Source of the DNA: Symbiodinium natans
Lineage: Eukaryota > Sar > Dinophyceae > Suessiales > Symbiodiniaceae
Assembly (NCBI GenBank): GCA_905221605.1
Contig: CAJNDS010000302.1
Location: forward strand, 522,450-586,449
DNA length: 64,000 bases
Direction of reading: 5' to 3'
Position numbers and translations under genes: made by a program. The notes under the pieces were generated by a model. It saw only the letters and a list, made by a program, of their open reading frames with translations. It searched no databases and was not told where the DNA came from. Below are positions 51,126-63,100 of the stretch, piece by piece. Position 1 is the first letter of the stretch, and every line of letters begins with the position of its first letter.

Positions 51126-54100
51126 CAAGAGGCTTCGGGAGCCCTTCATCTTTGTAAGTGTCGTACCTGGGCAGCGAGTTCGTAACCCAACACTTAGGCT
51201 TGCCGCCCTCACACTTTCTTCACTATTTGCTTACGAACGCCCCAAAGAAAATGGAAGACAATAGCCCCTACATGAACACTTATGAGGAAGAATGTGGCTT
51301 TACTTTTTGGGGGGGTCCCTGTATCATCCTTATATGGAAGAATACTTCCGAAATTTCATGAGGGGTTCTTAAACAAACAATACTGGCTTAGGCTTGCCAC
51401 TCTTGGGCCAAGGGGCACCACCTTCGGAAGCACGATGAACCGGCGTTCCAGGCCATCCACGTCCTCCTGGGCTGCTCCGGGCAGCTTCCAAGCGCCTTCT
51501 TAAGGCCTCCTTCTTGGGGCAGTATTACATGGTCCCTTAGTATGGGCCCTTAAAAAAGGTACCCCTTATATACCCCTTGTAGACCCTATACACATTAGGG
51601 GCCCATACATGAGAACCCTTTGAAGGAGGCTAGGGACCATGTTAAGTTGTCCATGTAACTACCCTCAGACTCTTCTTGCGCTCCCCCTGAGCCTAAGCAC
51701 TGCGCTGCCCGAAACTGGTGGGGTGCGTTTTTGTTGGTGTGAACCTGGGCATCCCAGTTGCAAGAACAGCTGGAGGCTCTCTGAAAGGGTTTAGGGTTTA
51801 GGGTTTAGGGTTTAGGGTTTAGGGTTTAGGGTTTAGGGTTTAGGGTTTAGGGTTTAGGGTTCCTAAACCCCAAGCCCTAGAAAGGGCCTTTCATCTCGGG
51901 ATCCGGGAAGATGTGTTTCGAGGCGCTTAAAGGTGGCCTTTTGGCTGCTGGCGCGACGTGTGCCCTTGCATGTCTGAGCAATCCAACCTCCGGGCTTGCA
52001 GGTTCAGCTCTTTTGATGCTTTAGTTTGTAGTCATGATGTTAAAAACTGCTATTATCTTGTTGTGGCAGTTGTAATGCTACATTAGTATTATGATTATGA
52101 CTATTGTGTTGGGCGCAAGTCGAGATTCCACTCGCAGGGTCGAGCTGTCGGCGCGGTAGCTTCCATCCTAGCAGGGTCTCTGGGGTCTCTAGACAGAACC
52201 GTTTTTTGCATCTGGAAAAACCCTAAACCAACCCTAAACCCTAAACCCTCGTAATTTCAGGATTGAAGTCCTCAAAAGGACTAGGAATCGGAACAACCTC
52301 CACATTCTTGATGAAATCGCATCCTTGGGCCTGAAACCCTGACCCCTTAGCTCCGACAGCCTTGGTGGTTCTACACCTTACACGGGGCGCGGCGCGGGAA
52401 GAACGACTACGGAGACACTCTTCTGCAGAACAACAGCTAGTCAACTTGGCCAGACGGGCCACAGGCAAGCCCTCCAATAGATGGAATGGTTCCAGGGCAA
52501 GACTGACTTCCTCTTGAAGGGGGTACATAGTTAGGGGAGCAATCAAAAAAATCGTCTCCGCCGTCGTCGTCGCTGAACCTGATAATATAGTTGCAAACAT
52601 GACAGGAGTAGCGATCATCATAACACCAGCCAGAATACTAAATCCTAAACCCTTTTTGCAAATGGACTCCTTGCTGTCTAAACCCTAAACCCTAAACCCT
52701 AAACCCTAAACCCCAAACCCTAAACCCTAAACCACACATCCTCATGCGAATCGTCTCACTCGGGGCTCCTGGATGGGTGGCAAGCCCCAGTCCTTGGCGG
52801 CTGCTTCCAAAAGCAGGGGTTTCGGGGCCCGAGAAGGAGGGGGATTTGGGGATTCTTTTCTATAGATATATGTATCTCTGTCTGTATATACTATGTGTTT
52901 CGTGATCCCGAAAATGTAAGATTGAATCTGGAGTCTCATGCCGCGACCCCTGATATCTGCGCTCTTCACCTGGCGTCTGATGATGATGACTAAACCAAGG
53001 ATCTGTATCGACGGTGCCTTCAGCACTTGAGGGCAACGCCTACGTCGGCATCACGCCGCGACCGCTAGTTATGAGTCCACCAGCTGGCCCCACTTTCGTT
53101 CATGTTGAAATTGTAGGCTCTACTGGCTCTACATGCAGACCCAGGATGTTCACGCGCTGGGGTCGGGGTTCGTCGGCCTAGCCCAAATTTGGACCGGCCC
53201 TCTTGCCAGAATACTTCTCGTAATCGTTCAAGTTAACATGACTATGAGAAGTTGCCTTCTATTTTCGCGCCTACTGCAAAGGGCGCTTGCGACCAACGCC
53301 CCGCTTTTGAGACGCAGCAAAGTACAGGACAGAAGGAGCGCTGTTCTCGACATCCAAGCCAGGCCTGCCTTTCTCTCACATCTATGCCTTCAGGCCCCAG
53401 CAATGCCCCTACGACGACCACCCACTACACCACCACATCATCAATGTCTTGTAGCTCAAAGAACGAACTAGGGCCCAGAATGTTCATCAGCCCAGACTGC
53501 CTTCCGAGACCGGGCGTCGTTGCGCGGGGTCCGCGGAGTACCCAGGATGTCCCTGAAGAAGGGAAAAAGTGAGGAGGAGAACGCCATGGTGTGCCTGTGC
53601 GAGAGCAGACGGCAGTTGCCATACTTCCGTGTCCCTTTATTAACCTATGGGTACGGATTCTGATGCGGAGGGGGCACCACAAAAGGAACAGAATCTTGAA
53701 CAATCCTTGGAAACCATTGGCTGCAGTGCTTGCTAGGATCTGCAATGTCTGCAGGTTTGGGCGTGGACGATCTCGTATACATGCTGCAGAGAGCGCAAAA
53801 ACCTCTTTATGAACAAGCCACATCCGGAATCACTGATTAGGGCATGTTCCTTGATTCGTGGGTTTGGGGCTCAGTATGACCATGAAAGCTGCAACTGCAG
53901 AAGCAGAATACGCAAAAGCGCGAGCCAAACACCTCAACCACTGCCGATACGTCCGAGTGCAACCCCGACACAGAATTTCGTGGGTCGCGATAGCCACATC
54001 CTGGTGCCAATTTCGTTCGGCCGCCGGGCTCAAGCGATTCGGACAGAAGTTGAAATAGCCTGCCCGGCGAGCGCTACCCCTCGTCAACCGGCATCAACCA

Positions 54101-54395
54101 GGACTATTCATACTAAGCTTAAGGAACCCTGAGTAGTTGTTCAGGGGCATTGTCCCGCATCAAGGGATGCTAGGCCCGGAAACCGAAAGGTTTGCTACAT
54201 GGTTTAGGGTTTAGGGGTTGCGAGGGGCTGCGCCCTAGACCCTAAACCCTAAACCCTAGAGGAAACTAACTTGTACCCCAAGAATCATGCGGAGCCTGCG
54301 ACGGGCCTATCATCCTCCGCCTGGCGGCAGGTGCTGGCATACGCAACCTCGGCTTTGCACGAAATGCAGGCCGGAAGCCCCAAATACTACACGAT
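51126..54395. other. Non-coding DNA with telomere-type tracts
   Basis: A TTTAGGG tract at 51786-51861 and CCCTAAA at 52677-52733. A foldback (TGGGCCCTTAGTATGGGCCC ... AGGGGCCCATAC) lies at about 51531-51612 and has a relative near 63575-63645. No gene recognised. Confidence 0.45.
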
Positions 54396-54483
54396 TTGGG
54401 GGCTTACGATAGGGGACCCCTAAATTAGACCCCCATATAGTAGGATTCCCTGATGATAAGGACCCCCTAATGTCGGAAACCCT
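54396..54483 (+). repeat. Repeat family R1, copy 5
   Basis: TTTGGGGGCTTACGATAGGG ... ATATAGTAGGATTCCC ... AAGGACCCCCTAATGTCGG. Confidence 0.72.
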
Positions 54484-54823
54484 TGATTTTGAGCCCGACT
54501 TTAGTCTTCGGACCCTCAATCCTCAACACGCTATGTCCCCGAAGTCGGGGCGTCAGCTTTTTGGGGTCTTCCTCCCCGGGATGAGGGAGGTCCAGGAAGC
54601 TCTCCAACGCTTAGTCTTCAAGCACTTTTCGCAGGCTCATTGGGAGAAAAGGATTCTGAGGTAACCTACAATTACAAGATACTACAAGGATGGAAGGTTT
54701 CGGGGGGCCTCTTGGGGCAGCCACGCCCTTCTCTACAAGGACTGAGCGACCTCCTTCGACAGGCTTTCAAACCTTAAGCGCTGTCGGCTTCCGGGCCGGG
54801 GTCTTTCGGGGAGGTAAGCTGAG

Positions 54824-54921
54824 CTGTCCGATAACTTGGGGGAATTTAAAGGTTGACCTTCGGGATTAGAAGGGGATTATACTACCCCAAAAAGGTTTAA
54901 AGTTCACCTACTCTACTACTA
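54824..54921 (+). repeat. Repeat family R2, copy 3
   Basis: TGTCCGATAACTTGGGGGAA ... TAAAGGTTGACCTTCGGGAT ... CCCCAAAAAGGTTTAAAGTT. Confidence 0.74.
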
Positions 54922-57657
54922 GGTAAGGGAAGGGCACAGCTAGAGTCCCTGCTATCTGCGTGCTGGCTTGCACCTCTCAAAATCACACCTAGCATGTCTC
55001 CGCATGAATGACCCAACCACCGATAAGTCACGTCAACATCTTGGTAGCAATGAGACTCGTGGGTGTGTAGAGGGTACCTGCACCCGGACCGCACCGGGCA
55101 GCTGTGGTGCCGGTACACCACTGTGTTTGAACTGCCGAGACATAGATGCCCACATCCTTGTGCTGGGGAAGGGCCGGTGATGAGAGTCATTTTGCATCTG
55201 CCTTTATGACGTGACCGAGATATGTGACGTGCCCAGGGACGTGAAGCCCTAACATTGGTGCAGAAGCCTAGCGGAAGGCCTGCCGAACACTGCCTGACTT
55301 GAACAAGACTCCTTTGTAGGGATCCCTTAGACCAGTGGAGCATGCCAGGAATAGCCTAGGATCTGCGTTCGGGATACCAGCGCCACCGCTGGAAACTTCG
55401 CAGCCTGCATGGCGGAGTCCGTGGCATACACGCTCAGGTCGCCGGTAACTACGAAGAACCCAAAGCGGATAGCACTGTCTGCCCACACCCATTACCTGCC
55501 CTGAAATTGCACCAGGTCATCCTGGCCTGGTCATGACAGAGGAACAGTGCCAACTTCGTTCAACCATGGCGAGCATTTTTCCTCTTCCAGTCGCAGCTCG
55601 CAGGGCCCTTGTTGATTGAGACCTCAACCCTAAACAACCCGAAAACTCCCCAAGCAACCCTAAAAATCCTCATTTAAAAACTCTATAAAACCCCAAGCCC
55701 TATCTAGCCAGGCCTGCAAGCCTGCCAGAAGGACATACCTCCTGCGTCAGCACAGCAGGATGTTTCAGGGCCGCAATCCATAATTTTCTTGAACTGCTCT
55801 CTAAAAACTACTCCATACTTCCATAAACACGATAAACCCCTAGAAGCCTTGATAAACTGCACTATAAACTACTCTATCAAACCCTATAAACCCTATAAAC
55901 TACCCTATGAAGTTGAAAGATATTGGGAGTAAATTCGACCGGTGGAAGGCACGACGATGAGATCAATGGTTGATGGTGCACTTGGGCGTTCACTCTTTTG
56001 GGGTCTATAGGGTCTATAGTGGAAGCCCTGGCGGTCCTGAAAGGAGGTTCGGGCTTCAGCTGGCATGATGTTCGTCGTCAGGGTTGGGCTGATGGTCTAT
56101 AGGGTAGCTTGACAGGGCTGGGGTCCGGTTGCGAGCGGCTTCTGCGCCACAATGCCTACCGCAGTTTTGACAAGTTTCTATGCACGAGCAAGATGGAGAC
56201 CCCGACGAGCGAGGAGTGACGCCAGCGCCATGTCGAAATCCGACCCCAAAGGCGCAAGGACTCAGCTCGAAAGAGGTAGGCGAACCAAAGAAACCAAATG
56301 CTTTTGCGGGATAATGAAAGATTTAAACCCTAAACCCTAAACTCCAATCCCCTTTTGAAGTGCTCGAGCAGCTCGTCGGTCTCCTTGTCCGCGAAATGCT
56401 CGCGCGGGATGGTGATTGGTCCGCACTCCTGCCAGGCACCCATGAGGCCCCCTGCTTCGGGAGGGCAACGGGTTTTAGGGTTTTTGTTTGGCGGCGTTCA
56501 GGGTTGAGGGCTTATTGTGGGTTGAGGGCTTATAGGGTTTAAGGAGGTCGTGAGGGTTTCTTAACTTTATGCTTCAGGGCTCAGGCACTCAGGGGATTAC
56601 AGCATGTTTGAGTGTTACGGGTCTATCATCGGAGCGGGTAAGCTCTAAGTAATGGCGCTGATGATTAGATAACGAGCTTGACAATAGTATACTCATAAAC
56701 ATAGCAATCGTGATGAGAGGATGGTGTCAATGATAGCAATACTACAATCATCATAAAGCTAGGGTTTTAATATGTTTTCAAGATGATGCTGATGATGATG
56801 GTGAAACAATGTGGAGCCGAAGTCTGGTAATGCCTAAACCCTAAACCACATCAAGCATATGCGGTTAGGGCTGGGAGAACTACGAAGGAATCAGCCTCCG
56901 GTCCTACATGTCAAAATGTGCTACATTGAGCTCTTGATTTAGCAGGTTTGGCAGCTGCCCCAGCATTTCTCCAGCCATTTTTGAGGGTTCTATGTACTTC
57001 GTATGGGCATTTAGGAGACCATGAAACTACAATGTCCCTTAATCAGAGAAGGGAGCCCCCCCCCCCCCCCTCCCAATCAAGAGATTTCCGAGTGGTTGGG
57101 AGCCTGTTTAAAACCCCTTTTGCAACGGGCCTTCTGCGAGTTCGCCCTGTCTACACATAAACCTACACCCTAAACCCTAAACCCTGAAAGGGGGGCTTGT
57201 CTAAGCGTCGTGCCTGGTCAAGAGACTTCACCCTAAGCCCCAAAACCCTCAAGACATCTTACAATCCTCAAGGAACCCTTCTACAGCCCTAGAAACCTTG
57301 TAAGCCCTCTAAACCCACTTCCTAAACCCTAAAGCATAAACCCTAAACCCTAAACCCTAAACCCTAGGAACGAGGGGCTCCTGGAAGTTCGCCTGAACTC
57401 GCGCGCAGCGCCCGGAGGCGGTGAGGACGGCGGCGCACTGCCTCGGCCAGGGCGGGAAGGGCTCCTCAAACCCCACCAGGGTTTAGGGTTTAGGGTTTCG
57501 GGTTTAGGGTTTTAGGGTTTAGGGTGCCTTGTTTGTGAGCCCGAAACGCCCTAGACCCCAAAAGCCCGAAACACCCTGAGCCATAAAAATCCTAGACGCC
57601 AACCCCGAAAAACTTCCATTCAGTGAGCTCAAGCAACTCCGTTCGTGGAAGAATGTG
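54922..57657. other. Non-coding DNA
   Basis: Degenerate CCCTATAAA units at 55850-55910, CCCTAAA at 57331-57366, TTTAGGG at 57478-57525. No gene recognised. Confidence 0.45.
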
Positions 57658-58190
57658 GGGTTTAGGGTTTAGGGTTTAGGGTTTAGGGTTTAGGGTTTAG
57701 GGTTTAGGGTTTAGGGTTTAGGGTTTAGGGTTTAGGGTTGCCCTCCTACGTCGTCGCGACGCCAAGAAGCTGCTCGTAGCGCAGGCTACCCTCCACTGGC
57801 AAGACCTGGCATGGGCAAAGTTCTTTCCCAAACCCCTCCACCCCTGGGGTTTAGGGTTTAGGGTTTAGGGTTTAGGGTTTAGGGTTTAGGGTTTAGGGTT
57901 TAGGGTTTAGGGTTTAGGGTTTAGGGTTTAGGGGCCCCTAAACCCTAAACCCTGAGCCCTAAGCCCTAAATCCCCAGGGAATAAAGGAGAGGAGGGCTTC
58001 GTATCCAGGTTAGGACATGGAGCCGGTCTGAGGGAGGTTCCTTTCAGGATTCAGCATGTCGTAGGCCCTGTGTGTGGTTTAGGGTTTAGGGTTTAGGGTT
58101 TAGGGTTTAGGGTTTAGGGTTTAGGGTTTAGGGTTTAGGGTTTAGGGTTTAGGGTTTAGGGTTTAGGGTTTAGGGTTTAGGGTTTAGGGG
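57658..58190 (+). repeat. Cluster of three TTTAGGG tracts
   Basis: 57658-57739 (about 11 units), 57846-57933 (12) and 58076-58190 (16), all in the same orientation and separated by about 110-140 bp of unique DNA. Confidence 0.96.
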
Positions 58191-58713
58191 TTCTCTTGAG
58201 GATTCGGAGTTCGGGCATCAGCAGCGTGGGAGATGTTAACTTCTGCTGAGGTGGTTTGTTTTTGCCACCCAGCAGGTGAACTCTAGGCTTTAGGCTTGGG
58301 CTTGCGATTCTATGCGAGCATCGCCTGTAGTCACTGTAGTCGTGGTCTCGAACCCTCGGAAAAACCTTCGCACGTACAATATCTGATCTCCCAAACCCTA
58401 AACCCTAAAGCCTAAAGCCTAAAGCCTAAACCCTAAACCCTAAACCAAAACCCTGGCTAGCGGCCCCTACGACATCTGTGGCCTGCACGGCGTTGCTGAG
58501 CCACCGCACCGCGGCCTGCCTCGGCCAAACACGGAGGCTACCGAAAACTGCGGCTTTCCGTGTGTCGCGCTGCGTGTTGTCGAAGGTTTAGGGTTGAAGG
58601 TTTAGGGCATTTAGGGCTTTAGGTTTAGGGTTTAAAGATAACTCTTGGAGAAGCATTGTGAGTCGCCGGTTGTTCGAACGTTTTGGCTTGCCACTCCGAC
58701 AAAGACTTTCGAA

Positions 58714-58714
<1 letters not shown>
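58191..58714. other. Unique DNA with CCTAAAG variants
   Basis: CCCTAAA/CCTAAAG units at 58394-58450; otherwise nothing recognised. Confidence 0.45.
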
Positions 58715-58769
<55 letters not shown>

Positions 58770-58770
58770 T
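58715..58770 (+). repeat. (CA)n-(TA)n microsatellite
   Basis: (CA) for about 36 bp, then TATATA. Confidence 0.95.
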
Positions 58771-59405
58771 GCAATAAACAACACATAAATAAATTGCAGG
58801 TGGCCTGTTTGTGCGTCCGAAACGGGCATGGCGGTTGCCAAGCTTTCAGACCCGAGCGCTTTGCCAGTGGCGAGCGGTTAGGATTTAGGGCCCTAAACCC
58901 TAAACCCTAAACCCTAAACCCTAAACCCTAGGGTTCTTACTTTGGAGCCCACGCCCAAAATCCTTCCATGCCGCCGACGCGCAGGACGTCATCACGCAGG
59001 TACGTCAACTGTCCGGCATCCACCTGCACAATCGCCACAGCCCTACTAGAAGCCTCACTGATTAGAATTAGGGTTTGGGGTGCTACTATAGTATAATGAC
59101 ATAGGGACCATAAGGGAATACTATTGAGTCGCGCCGGGAGTCAAGCGATGTAGAACTGCCCATCATGTCAGGTCAACAAGAGCCTTGTCAAAAGCACAGA
59201 AAGGCCTTTGGAGGAGGATGCGATTCCACGACGCCAGTGGAGTTAATTTTGGGAGGAGAGGCTTATCTGTTCATCTTGTTTGGAATCTGCCCTGGCCACC
59301 TGTGATTCCGTGGGTCACTCAGCTTGGACTCCAAAGCAATGGCTCCCCATCTGCTGCAACAGCCGCGTAAGCGAAGTCGACACACTTCAACATGGGGGAG
59401 GATTT

Positions 59406-59407
<2 letters not shown>
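58771..59407. other. Unique DNA with a CCCTAAA tract
   Basis: Six CCCTAAA units at 58890-58931. No gene recognised. Confidence 0.45.
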
Positions 59408-59462
<55 letters not shown>

Positions 59463-59480
59463 GCGCGCGCGCGCGCGCCC
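59408..59480 (+). repeat. (CA)26-(GC)n microsatellite
   Basis: A long CA run passes into CGCGCGCG, a strong Z-DNA-forming composition. Confidence 0.95.
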
Positions 59481-61278
59481 GCATCCCAATGATCCCAACG
59501 GGTGGATTTGAACAAAGCATGGGTACCTGGCTCTCCAGCGCGGAGGTATCGAGGTGGATACGGATGGGCTTCCACGCTGTCTCCTGCACCCGCATGGCTC
59601 AAACTCATAAGCTCCGGAACCATGGATGCCTCTAGCATCTATCCTACATCGAACCGAGCCCTTCTAACTAAGCGTTCTAACTTCCCTATATAGCCAACAC
59701 AAAACGATACAGTCCGCACAGCCACCATCATAAACGTCAAGGCCCGAAGAAGACTGCGAATATAGGACGGGCCCCTAGAAGGTCACCCTACCTTGCCATA
59801 TACCCTCCATGCTTGGTAATAGCCACTGACAAAAGGCACCAGGTACCTAAGTAGCCTTTAAAACAAACCGCCTCTACACAGCCTCCAAGAACCCGCCTTT
59901 TGCCCCTGAATTTCAGCATCAGGGCTTCTGCTGCACTTTCCATCCCTGCCTTGAGCCTCCTGCTTCCAAAGGTGTCTGGGTGCACACGCGTGCGGTCAAA
60001 ATGCAGGTACCTGCGTCTCGGCTCGCACAGCTTAGGGCTTCAAAGCCTTTGGGATGCTTGGGGCTCAGGCTTCAGAGGAACTACCCTACTCGCGGAAAGA
60101 AGGCGGGGAGCTTTCGACCGGCCACCAACAAACTGGAAAAGATAGCAAGCCACATACTGGGACGTGGGCGGGCAGCTTAAGGGCCATTCCTCCGGTGCAG
60201 CAACTAGGACAACGCGCACGTCGCACCTCGCACTCTCCGGGCCATGGGCGTCTGCGGCACCCAGAAGCACGTTCAGCAGCAGGGCCAGCCAAGGCCAAGC
60301 GGCGAAACTGCACAGAGGCTTGGAAGGTATGACGGTGGGCTGCTAGAATCACATGTGGTCGCGCGGCTCCGATGGAAGGCCACCTGTTTTGGGGTTCCAA
60401 CAAGGACGCGAGCAAAAATCTCGACCACTCTGGGAAATGACCGAATCATGCGCCCTATTTGTGCATAAGGGTTTGAATCGTGCACCTGAGGGCCTAAGCC
60501 CCAGCATAACAGAACATGAGGGTTTTTAGGGTTTAGGGTTTAGGGTTCAGGGTTTAGGGTTTAGGGTTTAGGGCTACCCGAAGCACATCCCTGAGCCATA
60601 AAACCCCAGGTTTCCCAGCTAGGAGCCACTGCAATCTCCGACTCTCCCGCCTGAATTTGCCATTCATCCGTAGGTTGCTCTCTGCGCAGGCCAGGGTGTC
60701 TGGGTAGAGCCACGTACCAGGCTTAGAGAACGGGCCTTTGGTGGTGTCTGTTATGAACTCTGCCGGGCTAAGATGGAGGATAAGATGGAGAGCTGTAGGG
60801 TTGCTGGAGCTGCTGGTAGTCTTGCAAGCGCCTTGCCCGAAGTTCCACGGGGGTGGGCTTGCAAGTAGGGTTTAGGGTTTGGGGGTGGGGATCCAGGGTC
60901 GCATGGTAAAACAAACTTGTTGAGCCACGAGTGTGCAAGAAGACTCAGCCTCACCGACTGTGTGGCTCAGCCAAGAAACAGTCTTTCGCACGCTTTTGCA
61001 CTGCCGGGCGTGCGTTTTTCTCACCTTTTCGATTCTGTCTGGCGCGTTGCTGCGAGGAAATGGATCGCAACGGAAGTAAGCTGGCAGCAGGAATGTCGCA
61101 ATGGACCGATATGGCGTAACATGGCGTAAGTGGACATCCAACACAAATGACAAGGGGCTCGATGGTGGACGAAACTCATGGCGAGAAGCCTGCGGTGTGT
61201 TCCGGCTACTAGGTAACCCTACTTCGGACGTCGCCCAGTGGAGCAGATCTGACCAAGTCAGGGGCTGAGGATTTCAGA
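59481..61278. other. Unique DNA, no gene recognised
   Basis: One TTTAGGG island at 60520-60573. Frames on both strands overlap and lack protein features. Confidence 0.4.
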
Positions 61279-61371
61279 TGGTTTAGGGTTTAGGGTTTAG
61301 GGTTTAGGGTTTAGGGTTTAGGGTTTAGGGTTTAGGGTTTAGGGTTTAGGGTTTAGGGTTTAGGGTTTAGG
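61279..61371 (+). repeat. TTTAGGG telomere-type tract
   Basis: Thirteen perfect units. Confidence 0.96.
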
Positions 61372-62613
61372 GGTTGAAATAGGGGTGAAATAGAGGGGGT
61401 TTTGGGGGTTTAGATCGCCGATGCGACTCACGGGTGCCGCTGGACAGGCCTACGCTACTTACCTCCCAAGTAGTTTCCGTGAGTTTCCGTAGGTTTAGTT
61501 CTATCTTGGAATCGCAGGCGAACGCTATCGGGCCCAGATCCATCTACCTTTGTCAGATCTGCTTTGGCTGAGTGTCTGAACACCCGAGTGCGAAGAGTGA
61601 AACATCCTGGGTGATGGGGCTCAGCAAAGCATTGCCCCAATGGTCCTGCTCTGGCCGCGGCTCTCTGCATAAGGTCTTCATGCCGGTTGCCAAGCCAATT
61701 CTACCCTAAACCCGAAAACCTAAACCCTAAACCCAAAACCCTATAAATCAAAACCTGCTACTTTGTTGCATGATTTCTGGCTCCAGAACTGCTCTACGCT
61801 TCCTCCACCAAGCTCCGCAACCAAGGTTGCTGCCGCTGCGCTCCTGGAGGGGGACCTGTTCTCTCCTCCGGAAGTGGCGGATTGGGGGTTTAGGGTTTAG
61901 GGTTTGGGGCTGGGGGTTTGGGGTTTAGGGTTTAGGGGGGGTGTACTGCGGCCGAACAAACTCGGGGTGCTGTATTGGGGGGGGGGGGTCGTGTGTCGCT
62001 GTAGCGTCAATTGTCCCCCCCCCCCCCAGCTACAGCAAGATGCATGGGCAGTAGGGGAATCAAGGATCGCTTGCTGCCATTTTCAGCTCAGCTAAGCTGT
62101 CTTCCTTCACGGGCTCTCAGGTGGCCAGGCTGTTTAAAGTTATTTGCTGCCACAAGAGTCCCTTGCAACCGAACAACACAAAGCGGGAGGCGAGGAGCAT
62201 GGCCAATTTTTGTGAGCTGCGGGAGTTCGGAATCTTGTCGCAACGGCGAGAGTGGAGCAAACTGATCATTCAGCTGCCACATTCCAACAAATCCGGTCCT
62301 CAGCCGCCTCGTCCTCGACCTCTTCCCCCGCCGCCTTTGTCCTTACCCTTTCCTTTGACTTTGCCTTTCCCTGCCAGGTCAGTGCTTCTCCAAGAGCATC
62401 TTGGCGCTCGCTCTCTACGGGGCATGACGAATTCGATGTGTTTTGGAATATTTTGCAAGGGATCTGATCTTTCTTAAAGCAGCCGCACGCCAAAGCAGGT
62501 CAACAGAAACAGATCACAGAAGTTGTTGCCAAGGCCTTAGACCAAGCCTCTGGCCCCAAACCAGAAACATCAGCCGACCAGTGACAGGGAAGGGTTTGGG
62601 GTTCACAGGCAAG
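61372..62613. other. Unique DNA with G and C runs
   Basis: G-run at 61978-61988, C-run at 62016-62028. No gene recognised. Confidence 0.4.
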
Positions 62614-62720
62614 GGTTTTATAGGGTTTATAGGGTTTATAGGGGTTATAGGGTTTATTTGGTTTTTAGGGTTGATAGTGTTTTATAGTGATTATATAGGG
62701 TATATAGGGTTTATGTAGGG
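62614..62720 (+). repeat. TTTATAGGG variant array
   Basis: About ten degenerate units, as at 41981. Confidence 0.8.
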
Positions 62721-62855
62721 TTTCTAGAGTTTAGTACGGGTCTAGGGTAACAGCCTAAGCCACGTTGCGGGATAAGACAGGCAAGAGGCCCTTGCCACCG
62801 CCTTTGCCTTTGCCACCGCCTGCGCAAGTCTTGGCTCGGAAGGTCTTCTGGCTGG

Positions 62856-63100
62856 TTCTTAGTAGGGAATGAGGGAACGAGGCACCCTGTATCCCCATAA
62901 TATACCCTTGAAGGGATTATGTAAGGAATGAGGGGGTACCCTATGTACCCTATAACCCCCTATATGGTGATTTCTCTAAGTTGGGGTCCCTTTTGGGGTC
63001 CTCTTCACAAGGCGGCCCCCCTTATCCCACCATACATACCCTTTAAGGGATTATGTAGGGTACCTCATTCCCCGATTCTCTACGAAGAGCCAGGGGGTCT
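62856..63100. repeat. Foldback repeat family R4, nested or duplicated copy
   Basis: GGTTCTTAGTAGGGAATGAG at the left, AGGGATTATGTAGGGTACCT and TCATTCCCCGATTCTCTACG at the right. An internal repeat of 'cccttgaagggattatgtaa' at 62907 and 'ccctttaagggattatgtag' at 63039 suggests one copy inserted into or duplicated within another. Confidence 0.7.
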
